This document shows, one piece after another, positions 26,240 through 36,616 of a stretch of DNA of 64,000 bases. Source of the stretch: Blasia pusilla (Eukaryota > Marchantiophyta > Marchantiopsida > Blasiales); the NCBI GenBank assembly GCA_050084515.1, contig CM114271.1:45322001-45386000 (forward strand). Reading direction: 5' to 3'. The position numbers and the translations under genes are program-made. Within the stretch, counting starts at the first letter, position 1. Every line of letters begins with the position of its first letter. Under the pieces are notes generated by a model. The model was not told the origin of the DNA. It ran no database searches and saw only the letters and a list, made by a program, of their open reading frames with translations.

Positions 26240-26556
26240 ACAGTTGTCGTGCGCATACACATCGCTACACAACATATACATATCGTTGTCACCGAACACA
26301 CACACAAACACACACGATCCCATGCTAACTCATGGCATCCAAAAAACGAGACAAGAAGCACCAAAATATCTCTAATCGCTCCCCTAGTTGATGGTTAAGT
26401 CCCTCTAACTCAAGATAGCCATATATCCCTACCTACCATGACATACATCTCTCGGACGCTAAGAGCAAGAAGGTCGGGTGCTCATGTGGCCCCATTATTA
26501 GTCGCCTTCTTGTCATCCATGTCACAGACACAAGTCGGAATGCAGAACTACCTACT

Positions 26557-26700
26557 CTATGTACATCTGGGACACATCCATCGTCCCTGAGGAACCCTAG
26601 TGACAGGTGGCGTCAAACATGCCATATGCGATCCTCTCGAACACCCATCACAGATTAGCATCGTGGCCGCACCACAGGCAGAACCACACAACATACAACG
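26557..26700 (-). pseudogene. PHD finger at the end of copy B pol
   Basis: Minus-strand translation gives CMLC, a second Cys pair (C...CDGC), a His in GSHMAC, and WMCPRC followed by Thr and a TAG stop at 26557-26559. This is a complete C4HC3 zinc ligand set of a PHD finger, placed immediately after the integrase C-terminal region in the same frame. The Trp of the usual GWH is Ser here (copy A keeps GWH). Two in-frame stops, near 26.79 and 26.73 kb, separate it from the integrase; copy A is open across the same stretch. PHD fingers usually read histone H3 tail marks, so a role in targeting integration is plausible but inferred. Confidence 0.85.
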
Positions 26701-26790
26701 CAAGCCTGCAGGAACTATTGCTAAGCTCGGATCTTATGTACCATCAATGTCAGGAAGGTGACATGGCGCCCAGTTACGCACATGGTCCTT

Positions 26791-28083
26791 TCATACCATA
26801 CCATCGCGTTCCTCCAGCAAGAGAACACCGGATGGCAAAACGTCACGCACTCTCAAGATAGTGCGCCCTGCCGTCATATCCAACGTGGTCGGTGGCGTCT
26901 GTTGCAAGTAGACATAATCTCCTTGATGAAACCTCCAAATAGTTGGTCGATAACCACCACCCCAAATAGTCGCATACCTCAACGTATCCCAATGTTGCGC
27001 AATCACCAAATTCTCGAATGCCATGGGCATCACTCTTCGAAAGAACTCAGCCCTCTGAGAACATGCTCGCATCCATACATCAGGGTCATCAAGGTCCAGC
27101 ACCTTACCAGCATCTCGATGAATGGCCGCAGGTAAATCTGGCTCTTGGCCATAAAGTAGAAAGTACGGTGGAAAAGATGCTAAGGATGCCTTCCTGCTTA
27201 ATCTGTATCCCATCGCCAACCATGGCAATTGGAGGTCCCAATCTCCTAGTGGACCTATCTACAAGCCATACTTGCGTAAACCCCTCTTCACCGTCTGCAC
27301 AACTCTATCCGCTAATCCATCCGCCTCAGGATGATCTCGCAAAGTCATGCGGTGGTAGATCAGCGCCTGATCACACAAGGCCTAAAACTCACCGCGAAAC
27401 TCGGTACCTTGGTCTGTCAACACCTCAGCCGATGCGCCATAATGACTCAACACTCTATCAAGGAAGCCATAAGATACTCCCTCACTCGCTTTGTTAGGCA
27501 ATGCAACCAACTCAATCCACGTCGAGAAGTGCTCGACCATCACCAACACATAACGACTGTGACGCTCCGTCAAAGGCAAAGGTCGTGCCAAATCCAAACT
27601 CCATCTATACCCTAAGCCCATGATTGGTAATGGATGCAACTGTGGAGTCGGAGCATTGAATGATGCTCGCACCCGATCACATACCATGCACCTGACAACA
27701 AACTGTTGAACGTCAGTGTGCATGCCTCGCCATCAATATTGAATCCGGAGCAAGCTGTACGTCCGCTTCACCCCAAAGTGACCCAACTCCTCGTGGGCAT
27801 GCTACACTAGTCGTGCTCTCTGCAAAGGATGCGGCACTACGCGTACTTTGCCATCCTTCCAAACCCTCAAAACATGTGTCCCCTCCCAACGGAACCGTCT
27901 AGCCCGCTGTAGGATCCGATCCCGCTCTCTAGCACCCACGGTGCTCGCAAGGCTGCCAGTACAAAGGTACTCCAAGACTACTCCATCATCATGAATATCT
28001 CGGCCATTTTTCGTCTCCTCACTGACCTTGGGATCCAAGGGCTCTCCATAGCCAACATGCCTAAATAGGCTGACGCGTGCCAT
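26791..28083 (-). pseudogene. Copy B integrase
   Basis: Pieces in order: 27802-28083 (linker and start of the zinc-binding domain, ending VVPHPLQRARLV), and 27382-27723 with CMVCDRVR of the HHCC finger, RWSLDLARPL (first catalytic Asp) and VLTDQGTEF (second Asp). Between 27.37 and 27.23 kb the sequence HPEADGLADRVVQTV supplies the catalytic Glu. The open frame 26791-27228 contains PWLAMGYRLSRKASLASF, a YGQEPDLP block and FHQGDYVYLQQTPPTT of the C-terminal domain. All DD(35)E residues are visible, unlike copy A, but stops near 27.75, 27.38, 27.26 and 26.79 kb interrupt the frame. In an active copy this would catalyse cDNA insertion. Confidence 0.85.
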
Positions 28084-28209
28084 CTTGGCACTGACTCCTC
28101 ATCACTCTCTCCATGCCATCGAGCTCCAAACGCATCTTGCTCGACTCAAGCATGGATTACGACTCAACCCATCTACATCTTGGTTGAGCATCCCAAGTCT
28201 ATGTACCAC

Positions 28210-28573
28210 CTAAAAATCATACTCCTGCAACAACAGAGCCCATCTCGCAAGCTTCCCTGTAAGCTTGTCGGACTCCATCAACCACTTTAGTGGTTGATGA
28301 TGAGTGATGATGGTAAAGGGGTTGACGAATAAGTAACACCTGAAATGCGCGACAGCCCACATCGCAGCCAAGCACTCACCCTCATACGAGCTGTACTTCA
28401 CCTATGTTGTTTGAGCGGCTAGCGGAAGCCACCACCAACTCTCTACCCTCATCATCATGCTGAGTGAGTACCGCTTCAAGCCCCAACATGCTCCAATCTG
28501 TGTGCAACTGGAAAGGACGCCCCCCGATCGGTCTCCTCAAGATGGGCGAGGACGTCAACATGTCCTTGAGCAA
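28210..28573 (-). pseudogene. Copy B RNase H
   Basis: The segment 28382-28573 gives FQLHTDWSMLGLEAVLTQ, with the first catalytic Asp in TDWS, and then a VVASASRSNN block. After a frame change near 28.40 kb, 28210-28401 gives YSSYEGECLA (catalytic Glu) and ITHHQPLKWLMES. The last should read DHQ as in copy A (SDHQ); His replaces the Asp. This domain normally degrades the RNA template during reverse transcription. It is the same domain that copy B itself interrupted in copy A. Confidence 0.85.
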
Positions 28574-28890
28574 CTAAAATGCTTGCTCCTGCTTATCCTT
28601 GCCACTCGTGATCCATCTTGGTCAACAAGGTTAGTGGCTTCGCAATCGAATCTGAATCCCTTGAGGTATCGCCGATAGAAGTTCGCCAATCCCATGAATG
28701 CGCGAACACGACTCACATCTATAGGGCGTGGAATGCGTGAGATAGCCTCTACCTTCGTCTGTTGAACACCAAAGCCCCTTGGGTATATCGTATGATCCAA
28801 GTACTCAATCTAGTCGTAGAAGAACTTGCACTTGCCTGGATGTAGCTTCAACCCATGTAATTGCAATCGTCGAAACACCTCCTCTAGATG

Positions 28891-29610
28891 TCACTTATGC
28901 TCCTCAATCGTGGCGCTAAAGACTACGATGTCATCAATATAACACCTAGCAAAATCCAGACCACCCAAGATCCTATCCATGACCCTCTGAAACTTAGCCG
29001 GGGCGTTCTTTAACCCAAATAGTAAGAACCGCCACAAGTACAAACAATCCTTCCCGTGAGGATCGATGCCCCAAAATGCCGTCCTCTGCGTATCCTCCAA
29101 TTTGATAGGCAGCTGATGGTATCCTGCTCTCCAAATCCAATGAACTAAAGACCTTTGCATGACCAATCACATCAAAGATCTCCTCAGGGGTGGGCATGGC
29201 ATACCTATCGGACTTTTTCTGCCGATTGATAGGTCGGTAATCCCCACACATCCGCCTATCCGTCTAGTTGCCATGCACATCCTTCTTGGCGGGCATGACA
29301 GTGGCAGATGCATACTCCCCATACGACATCTCCACTTGTCTTGCTCCGACAAGTCCTGGCTCCTACTCTGAATCAGAGCCCTCTCCATATCACTCTACCT
29401 GTAGGGTCGTCGGAAGATCGGCGTATCACTTGACAACTCAATGCGGATCCCCGGTCCCTTCAGCGTACCCAGATCCTCCATGCTAAACGCAAAGTAGCTC
29501 TTATAACTCCTGAGGAACTGATGTATTCGGCGCCGCTCTCCTCCTATCAACTTAGGGCCCATATCTGGCTCCAAAGTCTCTATTGTCACTACAGTAGGAC
29601 TCTCCGGCAA
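28891..29610 (-). pseudogene. Copy B reverse transcriptase
   Basis: Order on the minus strand: 29395-29610 (region before the palm, ending DTPIFRRPYR); 29167-29388 (frame slips); 28994-29251 with MCGDYRPINRQKKSDRY and FSSLDL, the motif A Asp; and after a frameshift near 29.12 kb, 28891-29166 with GYHQLPIKLEDTQRTAFW, FGLKNAPAKFQRVMD and CYIDDIVVF. YIDD is the Ty3/gypsy catalytic box and is intact here, unlike copy A. At least two frameshifts break the frame. The motif set and the RT-RNase H-integrase order identify Ty3/gypsy (Metaviridae) rather than Ty1/copia. Confidence 0.9.
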
Positions 29611-29738
29611 GGGTATCGATGGTTGCTATGGTGCAACCCTGTCTCAAACAACAACACTCGGCCGCTCTCCTGTAGCAAAGTGCAAACTTTGATCTCCTCC
29701 ACATGCAGTGCCCAAAACCACGCTCCATGTTGTGGCAA

Positions 29739-30659
29739 TCATCTCTTGGCGTACGTGCAAAACATCCCAAGAAGTCCAAGGGTGTCTCTCCCGATCTCCC
29801 CTGGTGTGTAGATCTCCTCGGGTCTCGCCCCCAGCCATTGCCTCCACCATCTTGGTAGGTATGGGGCTACCAACGCAACCGTTGTGATCTGTCGCAATCT
29901 CATTCGGCACTCCTCAGCCACTTCCAAGCTAAGGATCCATATCAAGCAGTTCAGGTCCATCGCCTCACCCAAAACATGGCATTGTGATGCCTCTGACACT
30001 GACGGTACTGCCGTCACTCTTGTGGAAAATCCCATCGCTCGCTCTCTCTCGTCGGCATTGGGCTCCACCAACCGCTGAACCTGGTCATCCCAAACCAAGC
30101 CAAGACCGGCCTCCCTGTATGCATAGGAAGCGGGAAAACTCACAAACATGGGCAAGGCTACCCGTGGCGTGCCTACCTTGTTGACCACAGTCAACGGTGG
30201 TCGATCATCGTGCCTCATTGCCTGTGATCGACGACCTGGATCCAGAATGGAATCCACTAACAAATGGGAGGGGCGCTCCACTCTCGCATATGCCCTGCGT
30301 AACACCCCATGGGACACCAAGTTGGTCCACCATAAACTCTGGTATCCCTGTACTGCGGACGCAGACAATAAGTCGGGAAAACGTAGGCGTAACTGTGCCA
30401 CATGTCGTAGTGAGATGCGCCTCGTAACATCATCACTCTCCATACACAAGTACTTCTGTACTCGCACTCCTGTCTGCAAAACAGCAACTAACCCGGTGTT
30501 AATCCCTCCAAAGAGATCTAACACTCGAATACCCTCATCCGGGATACACCATACAATGGCTGAGGTATCCAAGGTTGTCATCGTAGGACTGCCTGCTACC
30601 TCGGGTTCCTCAGACCCATCACGCTTTGGTGCAAACGCCTTGCTCCACGCGGTCTGCAC
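29739..30659 (-). pseudogene. Copy B C5 DNA methyltransferase domain, catalytic centre deleted
   Basis: A 306-codon open frame, the longest in the window. It carries VLDLFGGINTGLVAVLQTG, which is motif I of cytosine-C5 methyltransferases (SAM binding) and is closest in form to DNMT3/DRM enzymes, followed by an acidic ESDD after the next strand. The C-terminal part has RPSHLLVDSILD, VWDDQVQRLVEPNADERERA, an MGF block and a VLGEAMDLN-type end, matching DNMT3 motifs IX-X. Between them AVQGYQS joins directly to LWWTNL, so the Pro-Cys nucleophile (motif IV) and the ENV (motif VI) are missing; copy A keeps the ENV. The domain lies between protease and RT in the same orientation. The frame has stayed open, but the enzyme must be catalytically dead. 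The start shown is simply the first Met of the open frame. Confidence 0.8.
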
Positions 30660-31067
30660 GTGCTCATCTGCCAGTCGTCAAAGCTCCTCAGTCGAGCCCC
30701 ACTGCGGCACCCCTCCTCCATGGAATGATGCGGCTACCTAACACTCCTCTCCATAGAAATGTCAAGAACGGGAGTATCCTCTGCATGGATATGTCCCTCA
30801 ATCAAATCACTAGGCCAAGTGATGGCACTGCTAAATGCTGCTAAGGTCGCCATCTCTCCTGGCCGTTGCTCGATCACTGCACCTGTGAATTGAACAGGTA
30901 ATGAGCTAAGGTGCCCATCACCTGACTGCTATCTTGGTCTGTAGGACGTTGACTCCTCCCTATAATCCAGGGAAAAACCCCATCGAGTATAACATTGGTC
31001 CACCAACCAAGACGTCGTAGGACTCTACATCAGTAACTATCGCCTTGGCTCGCACCACGACCTCCTG

Positions 31068-31334
31068 TCAGGAGATATAGTCTGTGGTACTCCCTCCACC
31101 CAAGGATGTGTGTATCCGAAATGGACAACGCTCCACATCGGCTCTCGTCAAGCCCGAACCTCTAAATGACGCTTTCCCCAAGATCAGGGGTTGCGCTCCT
31201 AAATCCAACAAGACGGGTTGCGGACTAAAAGCTCTACCTCCATGACTCACCAACTGGAAGACCTCTCCTCGGTTATCCAGCAACACAACACCAGGAGAAG
31301 CCATGGCACGCTCTATCGCGGGTCTAGCGGGCAT
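31068..31334 (-). pseudogene. Copy B retroviral-type aspartic protease
   Basis: The frame reads PVLLDLGAQPLILGKASFRG, which fits the flap-preceding active-site strand of a retropepsin; the usual D-S/T-G-A is DLGA here. Downstream CPFRIHTSLGG is in the expected place. It sits between gag and the methyltransferase, where a Ty3/gypsy protease belongs. The frame ends in a stop at about 31.07 kb, while protease-linker-like sequence seems to continue to 30.66 kb. Without other family members I cannot tell whether the Leu of DLGA is family-wide or a mutation of this copy. Confidence 0.6.
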
Positions 31335-32059
31335 CTCCCCATCTTAGCAACCGCAGCGTGACATGAATGTGACGTGGACGGCCCGAGCATCCGCTCCAAG
31401 GGCAGGTCCATCACCTCCTGTGCAATCACCTCTGAACGTGATGCAGGAACTCCAACTCCACGCTCACATAGCGTAGCGGCCAGCCGAAAAGCCTCGGCGG
31501 GCGTACCCCCGACGTCATAACATCGAAAGCAAAAAATCAAGGAGCGCGGTACACAATGGTGGTCATCCCCAACAACGTGCTCGACACATGCCCCTCGTGA
31601 GCATCAACAATAGGAGTCGTCGCACTCGCTTCTCCCATCGCCCTCTGTGCATGCAGACCAAAAACATCACCAACTCTCTAGGAACTCTGATCAGGACCCA
31701 TCGATGGGGTCCTCATCGCCTCGGACAACGTGAAAGACTAAAGAAGCCTAGTCTCTTTCCTCTCGCTGTGGATCCAACTCTGCGGTTGCTCCACGAGTCA
31801 CAACTGCGGCTGCCTCCATCTGGGAAACCCTGCACATCCAACCAGGATCCTCCATATCTCTGGCTGCTCCATATGATGTCGATGCCACGAATCCGGCATC
31901 GGGTAATCTCAATGCCAGAGCGGCAATCTGCTCCAATAGCTGATGTATCTGAACAGCCATCCTAGCCTCACTCCCAACATCTCCCTCGACGCGTCTAGGA
32001 AGTAGGACTCTACCTCCTCCACGGGCAGCTCCACCACCGTGTCGAGCAACTCCAGCTCC

Positions 32060-33409
32060 TCATCCCCCAATGGGACCACCTAGTACACGATCTCTAGGCC
32101 CACCCGGACCGGCTACTCGCTCTGGTGCCCTCTCCGGCCCTCGGTCCGCACGTAACTCAAGATGTAAACTGAAACACCTAGCGCGTGTATGACCATACCT
32201 CAGACAATAGTCACACTGATAACCTCCTGGTGTAGCACCATCTCCTCCTCCATGTTGAGGCATATGTCCATGACCCTGACGAGTGCAATGGCGCTGATGA
32301 TGGGCTACACCATATGACCAACAAGTAATAGTAGGCGGTTGCTGCTGAGCCACATATGAAGGCGCAGGTCTCTTTGGCATGGTCTCCCGGTATCCTCCAT
32401 GAGTTCGTGGTGCCATAGTCGACCTATCTTGGAGTCCACATTGCTGCACACATGGTGCAGACAATCGTGACTGCTCTCGCCCAGAACCCATGGTGGCTAC
32501 ACTCTCCTCCACCATGTTGCGCTAAATATTCTCAACGGTCCTAAAAAAATCTCTCAACGTAGGGGAGGTGTTAATAAGAAGCACCCCTCCCGCACCCGTG
32601 TCTGCAGGGTCTGGTCCAACATCGAGTACCATGACTAGATAGCATGAGCCTCTGTCACCCCCCTGAGTGACGTTGATCAATCGGCGCAAGCGAGTGTAAG
32701 CCTCACACAAACTCTCACCCAGGCGCCTCTGGAAGTCGTGGATGCTCCGCAACTTCTCCGTCCGTACCCCCTGGTACCTCGCGCTCAACTCAACAAACAA
32801 CTCAACCACCGAGTTGAACCTGGGACGAACCCGACTAGACGGTGCAACTGCTCCCGTGCAAGTGACCTTTCCTAAAACGTCACAAGTGGAAGAGGAAGTA
32901 GCCTCTCCTGACTCATCTGGGAATGGCTCCGTCCATGACACATAATGTGGGTCATATAAGAGCCTCCACGCCTCGATCTCACGTGCATATCTCTGAGAGA
33001 ACTCATGGTAATGGTCCATGGGCGCCCCCTCTAAATGCTGGAATATACCGTTCCATGCTTTAAATGGGTTGAACTCTCTAGAGTTCCTGGCCCGTTGGAA
33101 GTTGCACCAACTCCTAAACTCTGCTATGAAATCGTGCAATTCAATCGTACCTACTGCACTTGAAAACCTACGCGGGCCTCTACCCCGGTCCTCCATCTTG
33201 TACGCCCAACTGGTAGGACCACTCACAATGTGTGGTGATGTGCTCACAAACTCCTCTACACCCTCCCCCTCGTCTGACAATGACAAAGAAGGAGGTCAAG
33301 GTGGTCTCTCACGTAGAGACCCTCAAAACCTTGCGCCACTCCCCGTAAAACCTCTAGAGCTACTCTCGGGTTCACCACCTCGCCTCTCAAAGTCCCGAAC
33401 GGACGCCAT
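32060..33409 (-). pseudogene. Copy B gag with CCHC zinc knuckle
   Basis: A start codon at 33407-33409 opens MASVRDFERRGGEPESSSRG, but two in-frame stops follow before the long frame 32522-33286. That frame has capsid-like sequence: WCNFQRARNSREFNPFKAW, FNSVVELFVELSARYQGV and IHDFQRRLGESLCEAYTRL, typical of the retrotransposon gag domain. After a stop near 32.52 kb the frame 32060-32515 gives a nucleocapsid part. It has one damaged knuckle (CWSYGVAHHQRHC, second Cys lost) and one intact CX2CX4HX4C knuckle (CDYCLRYGHTRARC). Gag forms the virus-like particle and binds element RNA. Sequence between 31.35 and 32.0 kb is probably the gag-protease linker. Confidence 0.75.
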
Positions 33410-34978
33410 GATGACCCTCGTGCCCCTCTCACTCAATCACTCTCAACCTCACAACTAATCCCTCAATCACTCATCCCAAACATGCGGCACTTGATCTACA
33501 CTCTCCCTCCTCGAGACGTGTAACGTGCGGCAACAAGCGGCGTGGCGCGGCAAATCGACCAAGCTATCATCTCATCGACAACCTACCCTCAACTCTGGAC
33601 ATCCCACACAGGTCTATGTCCCTTAAACCACATACATAAATGATGCTCTCAACATCCACACAACCCAATATCCCCAAATAAACTACCCAAATCCTAGAAT
33701 CCCTCACGCGTGCAGGGTAAAGGACCAGAATGGGTAACCTAAACACATGTTGATGTCGCTCCTCAGCAACTGCAAATCTCGACCCCAACTCGGTCGTGGA
33801 GAAAACTACTCCAATCAGCAAGTCATACTCCTCCCGTATCGACATTGCTCAAAACTCCTCAATAGACAGTGTGGTTCCAGCGGAACGGTGCAGCGTTGCA
33901 GGCGGCACGGAACGGTTACGGACGGCACGGCCCTTGATGGTGGGATGCAACACTCGACGGCATACCCTCCACAATCAACAAAAAACCCACACACTGCTCC
34001 ACAATGATGAAGCGGCTTCGCGATCGAGAAGGTGCAGTGCAGCCACGAGCGGCACGGCGTGTTGCGGCTACGGGCGTCACGGCACAGTACTCGATCGTCA
34101 TCGAGCGGCTACTAATCACAACATAGCGGCATGAAATCAAAACTCAAACACCATAATTGGAGTTCATGTGCCATCATAGGTTGATGATGAACTGCAATGA
34201 TGGTGGCGGCCAAAACAAAATACGTGGTGGCGACGCAAATCAGAGAATCAACGAATGTCGTGGAAGACCCGCCACTCCGTAACGACGGCAATGGCAACCA
34301 AAGGGTGGACAACGGATGGTGGACCGTTGACGGTTGACCATTGATGGTGATGGCCAACTGGTGAGGTTGATGGTTGACCATTGATGGTGACTATGACGGC
34401 GACTGCCGCCGCCGGTGTGGCGGTTGCTTTAGGGTTTGAACAATTTAACCCTAAAAATCGCCTAGCAATGGAAATTTTGCAAGATTGACCATAACGTTTT
34501 GCTCGCAACTCCAAATTGCACATTGTTTGTTGCACAGCGTGCACAGCTTCACGATCTACAAGAATATCAAAAAATATTCAAAATCAAACATTATAGTAAA
34601 AATTGACAGGGACTGTCGTAAAGCCCAATGTCTCTTTCTCCTACACAAAATTTGGCAGCGCTTCCCCGCTGATTTCCCCAACGAAAATGTAAAACATGTA
34701 AAAACACAAATCAGAAAGCTACATGGTGCTCCCGAGAGCACTGGCATGGGGTAACCCATTATCAATCTCTATCAAAGATTGGGCAGCGCTTCCGCGCGCC
34801 ATTTTTTCACAAGAAAAATCGGCAAATACAAAGAATAATCAAAGCAGCCCTTGCTCTGGTGAGCACTCCCATGAGCCGGTGAACGGGGAACACGGTACCC
34901 AACCTGAAAAAATAGCGAGTGACCAACGAGCTTCCCCATGAAGCTCTCTCACTCTGTCATTCTCTCATTCTCTATTTG
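33410..34978 (-). other. Copy B 5' leader, non-coding
   Basis: This lies between the gag start and the 5' LTR. Short frames on both strands are inconsistent and carry no motif. A GTTGACCATTGATGGTGA segment is present twice (near 34.33 and 34.37 kb). I looked for a tRNA-primer binding site just inside the LTR (around 34.93-34.98 kb, read on the minus strand) and did not find a convincing match to a plant tRNA 3' end. Confidence 0.55.
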
Positions 34979-35489
34979 TAAAGTAAGATCCAATCTCTCT
35001 CTACACCATCTCACACCATAACTCTCAAAGGTGTGCACTCTCTCTCATGTCAAACCAAACCCACTCTCCTCATAAGAGGCTTGGGTTACAATCACAAGGC
35101 AAGGAACCATAGTTCCGCCGCTTTATGCCAAGAAGTTCAACAAAGAGAGAATGAGCTCTCAAGCTCTCTCTCCTTGAGATATACCCCTCCCCTCTCCCAA
35201 GCTCTCTCCATGGTAACCTATTCTCCCAAGTCACCTCCTTGGCTCTTGACCTGATGTAAGAGGTCAAGGGCCACTTACCAAAAATATAAAGTCGATCATA
35301 TACTCAAAATGGTACTTACCTAAAATAGTAAGTTCCTCAATATGACTCCAAATGAACCGAAACGAAGGGGAAACCTGTTCTCTTAGGTTTCCTCGGGCCT
35401 CAGCAGGTCATCCTTGACCTAATGAGCTTGTCCTCCACTACTCACAAAGGCGTTCTACTAGATCTCACCAATCTACCCTAAAAGACATG
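34979..35489 (-). repeat. 5' LTR of copy B (right)
   Basis: It starts TAAAGTAAGATCCAATCTCT and runs to AAAAGACATG next to ACAT. It aligns with 25728-26239 over its whole length with many scattered substitutions. It lacks the ~130-bp sub-repeat that the left LTR carries on its outer side, so the U5 end of this LTR has been lost or replaced, or the left LTR is longer for another reason. Confidence 0.8.
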
Positions 35490-36405
35490 ACATCTGAAAT
35501 ATGCGAAAGCCCACACCGTCAGCCAAACAGTCACCCTCATACGAGCTATACTTCGCCTCTGCAGCGTTGTTCAAGCGACAAGCGTAAGCCACCACAAACT
35601 CTCTACCATCATCATCTCTTGCTCATCCCCTCAGTGCCACTCCTTATCCATCTTGGTCAGCAAGGTTAGCGGCTTCGCAATCGAATCGAAACCCTTGACG
35701 TACCGTCGATAGAAGTTTGCTAATCCCATGAATGCACAATCTTGACTCACATTTGTAGGGCGGGGAATGCGTGAAAAGCCTCTACCTTCGTCCTTTGCAA
35801 ACCAAGGCCTCCTAGGTATATCGAATGTGGTCGTAGAAGAACTTGCACTTGCCCAAATATAGCTTCAGCCCATGTAAGTGCAATCGTCAAAACACCTCCT
35901 CTAGATGTCGCTCATGTTCCTCAACCGTGGCGCTAAAGACTACGATGTCATAAATATAACACCTAGCAAAATCCAGACCTGCGAAGAACCTATCCACGAC
36001 CCTCTGAAACTCATCCGGGGCATTCTTTAACCCGAATAGTAAGAACCGTCACTCGTACAAACAATCCTTCCTGTGCGGATCGATATCCCAAAATGCCGTC
36101 TTCTGCATGTCCTCCAATCTGATAGGCAGCTGATGGTATCTGGCTTGCAAATCCAATGAATTGAAGACCTTTACATGCCCAATCGCATCAAAAATCTCCT
36201 CACGGGTGGGCATGGCATACCTATGGGACTTTTTCTGCCGATTGATAGGTCGATAATCTCCACACATCCACATATCCGTCCAGTTGCCATGCACATCCTT
36301 CTTGGCGAACATGACAGTGGCAGATGCATACTCTCCATGCAACATCTCCACTAGTCCTCCTCCAACCAACTCCTTGCTCCTACTCTGAATCAGAGCCCTC
36401 TCCAT
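35490..36405 (-). pseudogene. Copy A reverse transcriptase and N-terminal RNase H
   Basis: The open frame 36049-36405 reads MERALIQSRSKELVGGG, YASATVMFAKKDVHGNW, MCGDYRPINRQKKSHRY and FNSLDLQARYHQLPI (motif A Asp intact). Further along the strand, near 35.95 kb, the catalytic box reads CYIYDIVVF: the first Asp of YIDD has become Tyr, which abolishes polymerase activity. Near 35.55 kb the RNase H start AKYSSYEGDCLA is seen, just before the junction with copy B. The same segments in copy B (28.3-29.4 kb) confirm the alignment. Several stops and frame changes lie between 36.05 and 35.5 kb. Confidence 0.85.
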
Positions 36406-36616
36406 GTCACTATACTTGTAGGATCGTCAAAAGATCGGCGTGTCACTCGACAACTCAATGCGGATCCTTGGACCCTTCAACGTACATAAATCATGCATAC
36501 TAAATGCAAAACAACTCCTATAACTCCTCAGCAATTGATGTATCCAGTGTCACTCTCCTCCTGTCAACTCCGGGCCATCTCTAGCTCCCAAGTCTCCATC
36601 GTGACTATGGTAGGAC

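Larger units (their letters stand above)
25598..35489 (-). mobile_element. Younger Ty3/gypsy element (copy B) encoding a DNA methyltransferase and PHD finger
   Basis: About 9.9 kb on the minus strand, bounded by two related LTRs. Order from the 5' side: LTR (34979-35489), leader (33.41-34.98 kb), gag, protease, C5 DNA methyltransferase, RT, RNase H, integrase, PHD finger, LTR (25598-26239). It interrupts the RNase H of copy A of the same family. A 4-bp ACAT occurs at both outer edges (25594-25597 and 35490-35493) and may be the target duplication; the boundary is uncertain by a few bases. The two LTR bodies differ at many sites (very roughly nine in ten positions identical by eye), so the insertion is not recent. 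Several frameshifts and stops in pol mean it is not autonomous now. Confidence 0.88.

Noticed and set aside
27018-27497. 159-codon plus-strand frame
   Set aside because: It lies antisense to the integrase of copy B, whose minus-strand motifs are clear.
30148-30741. 197-codon plus-strand frame
   Set aside because: It is the antisense shadow of the copy B methyltransferase domain.
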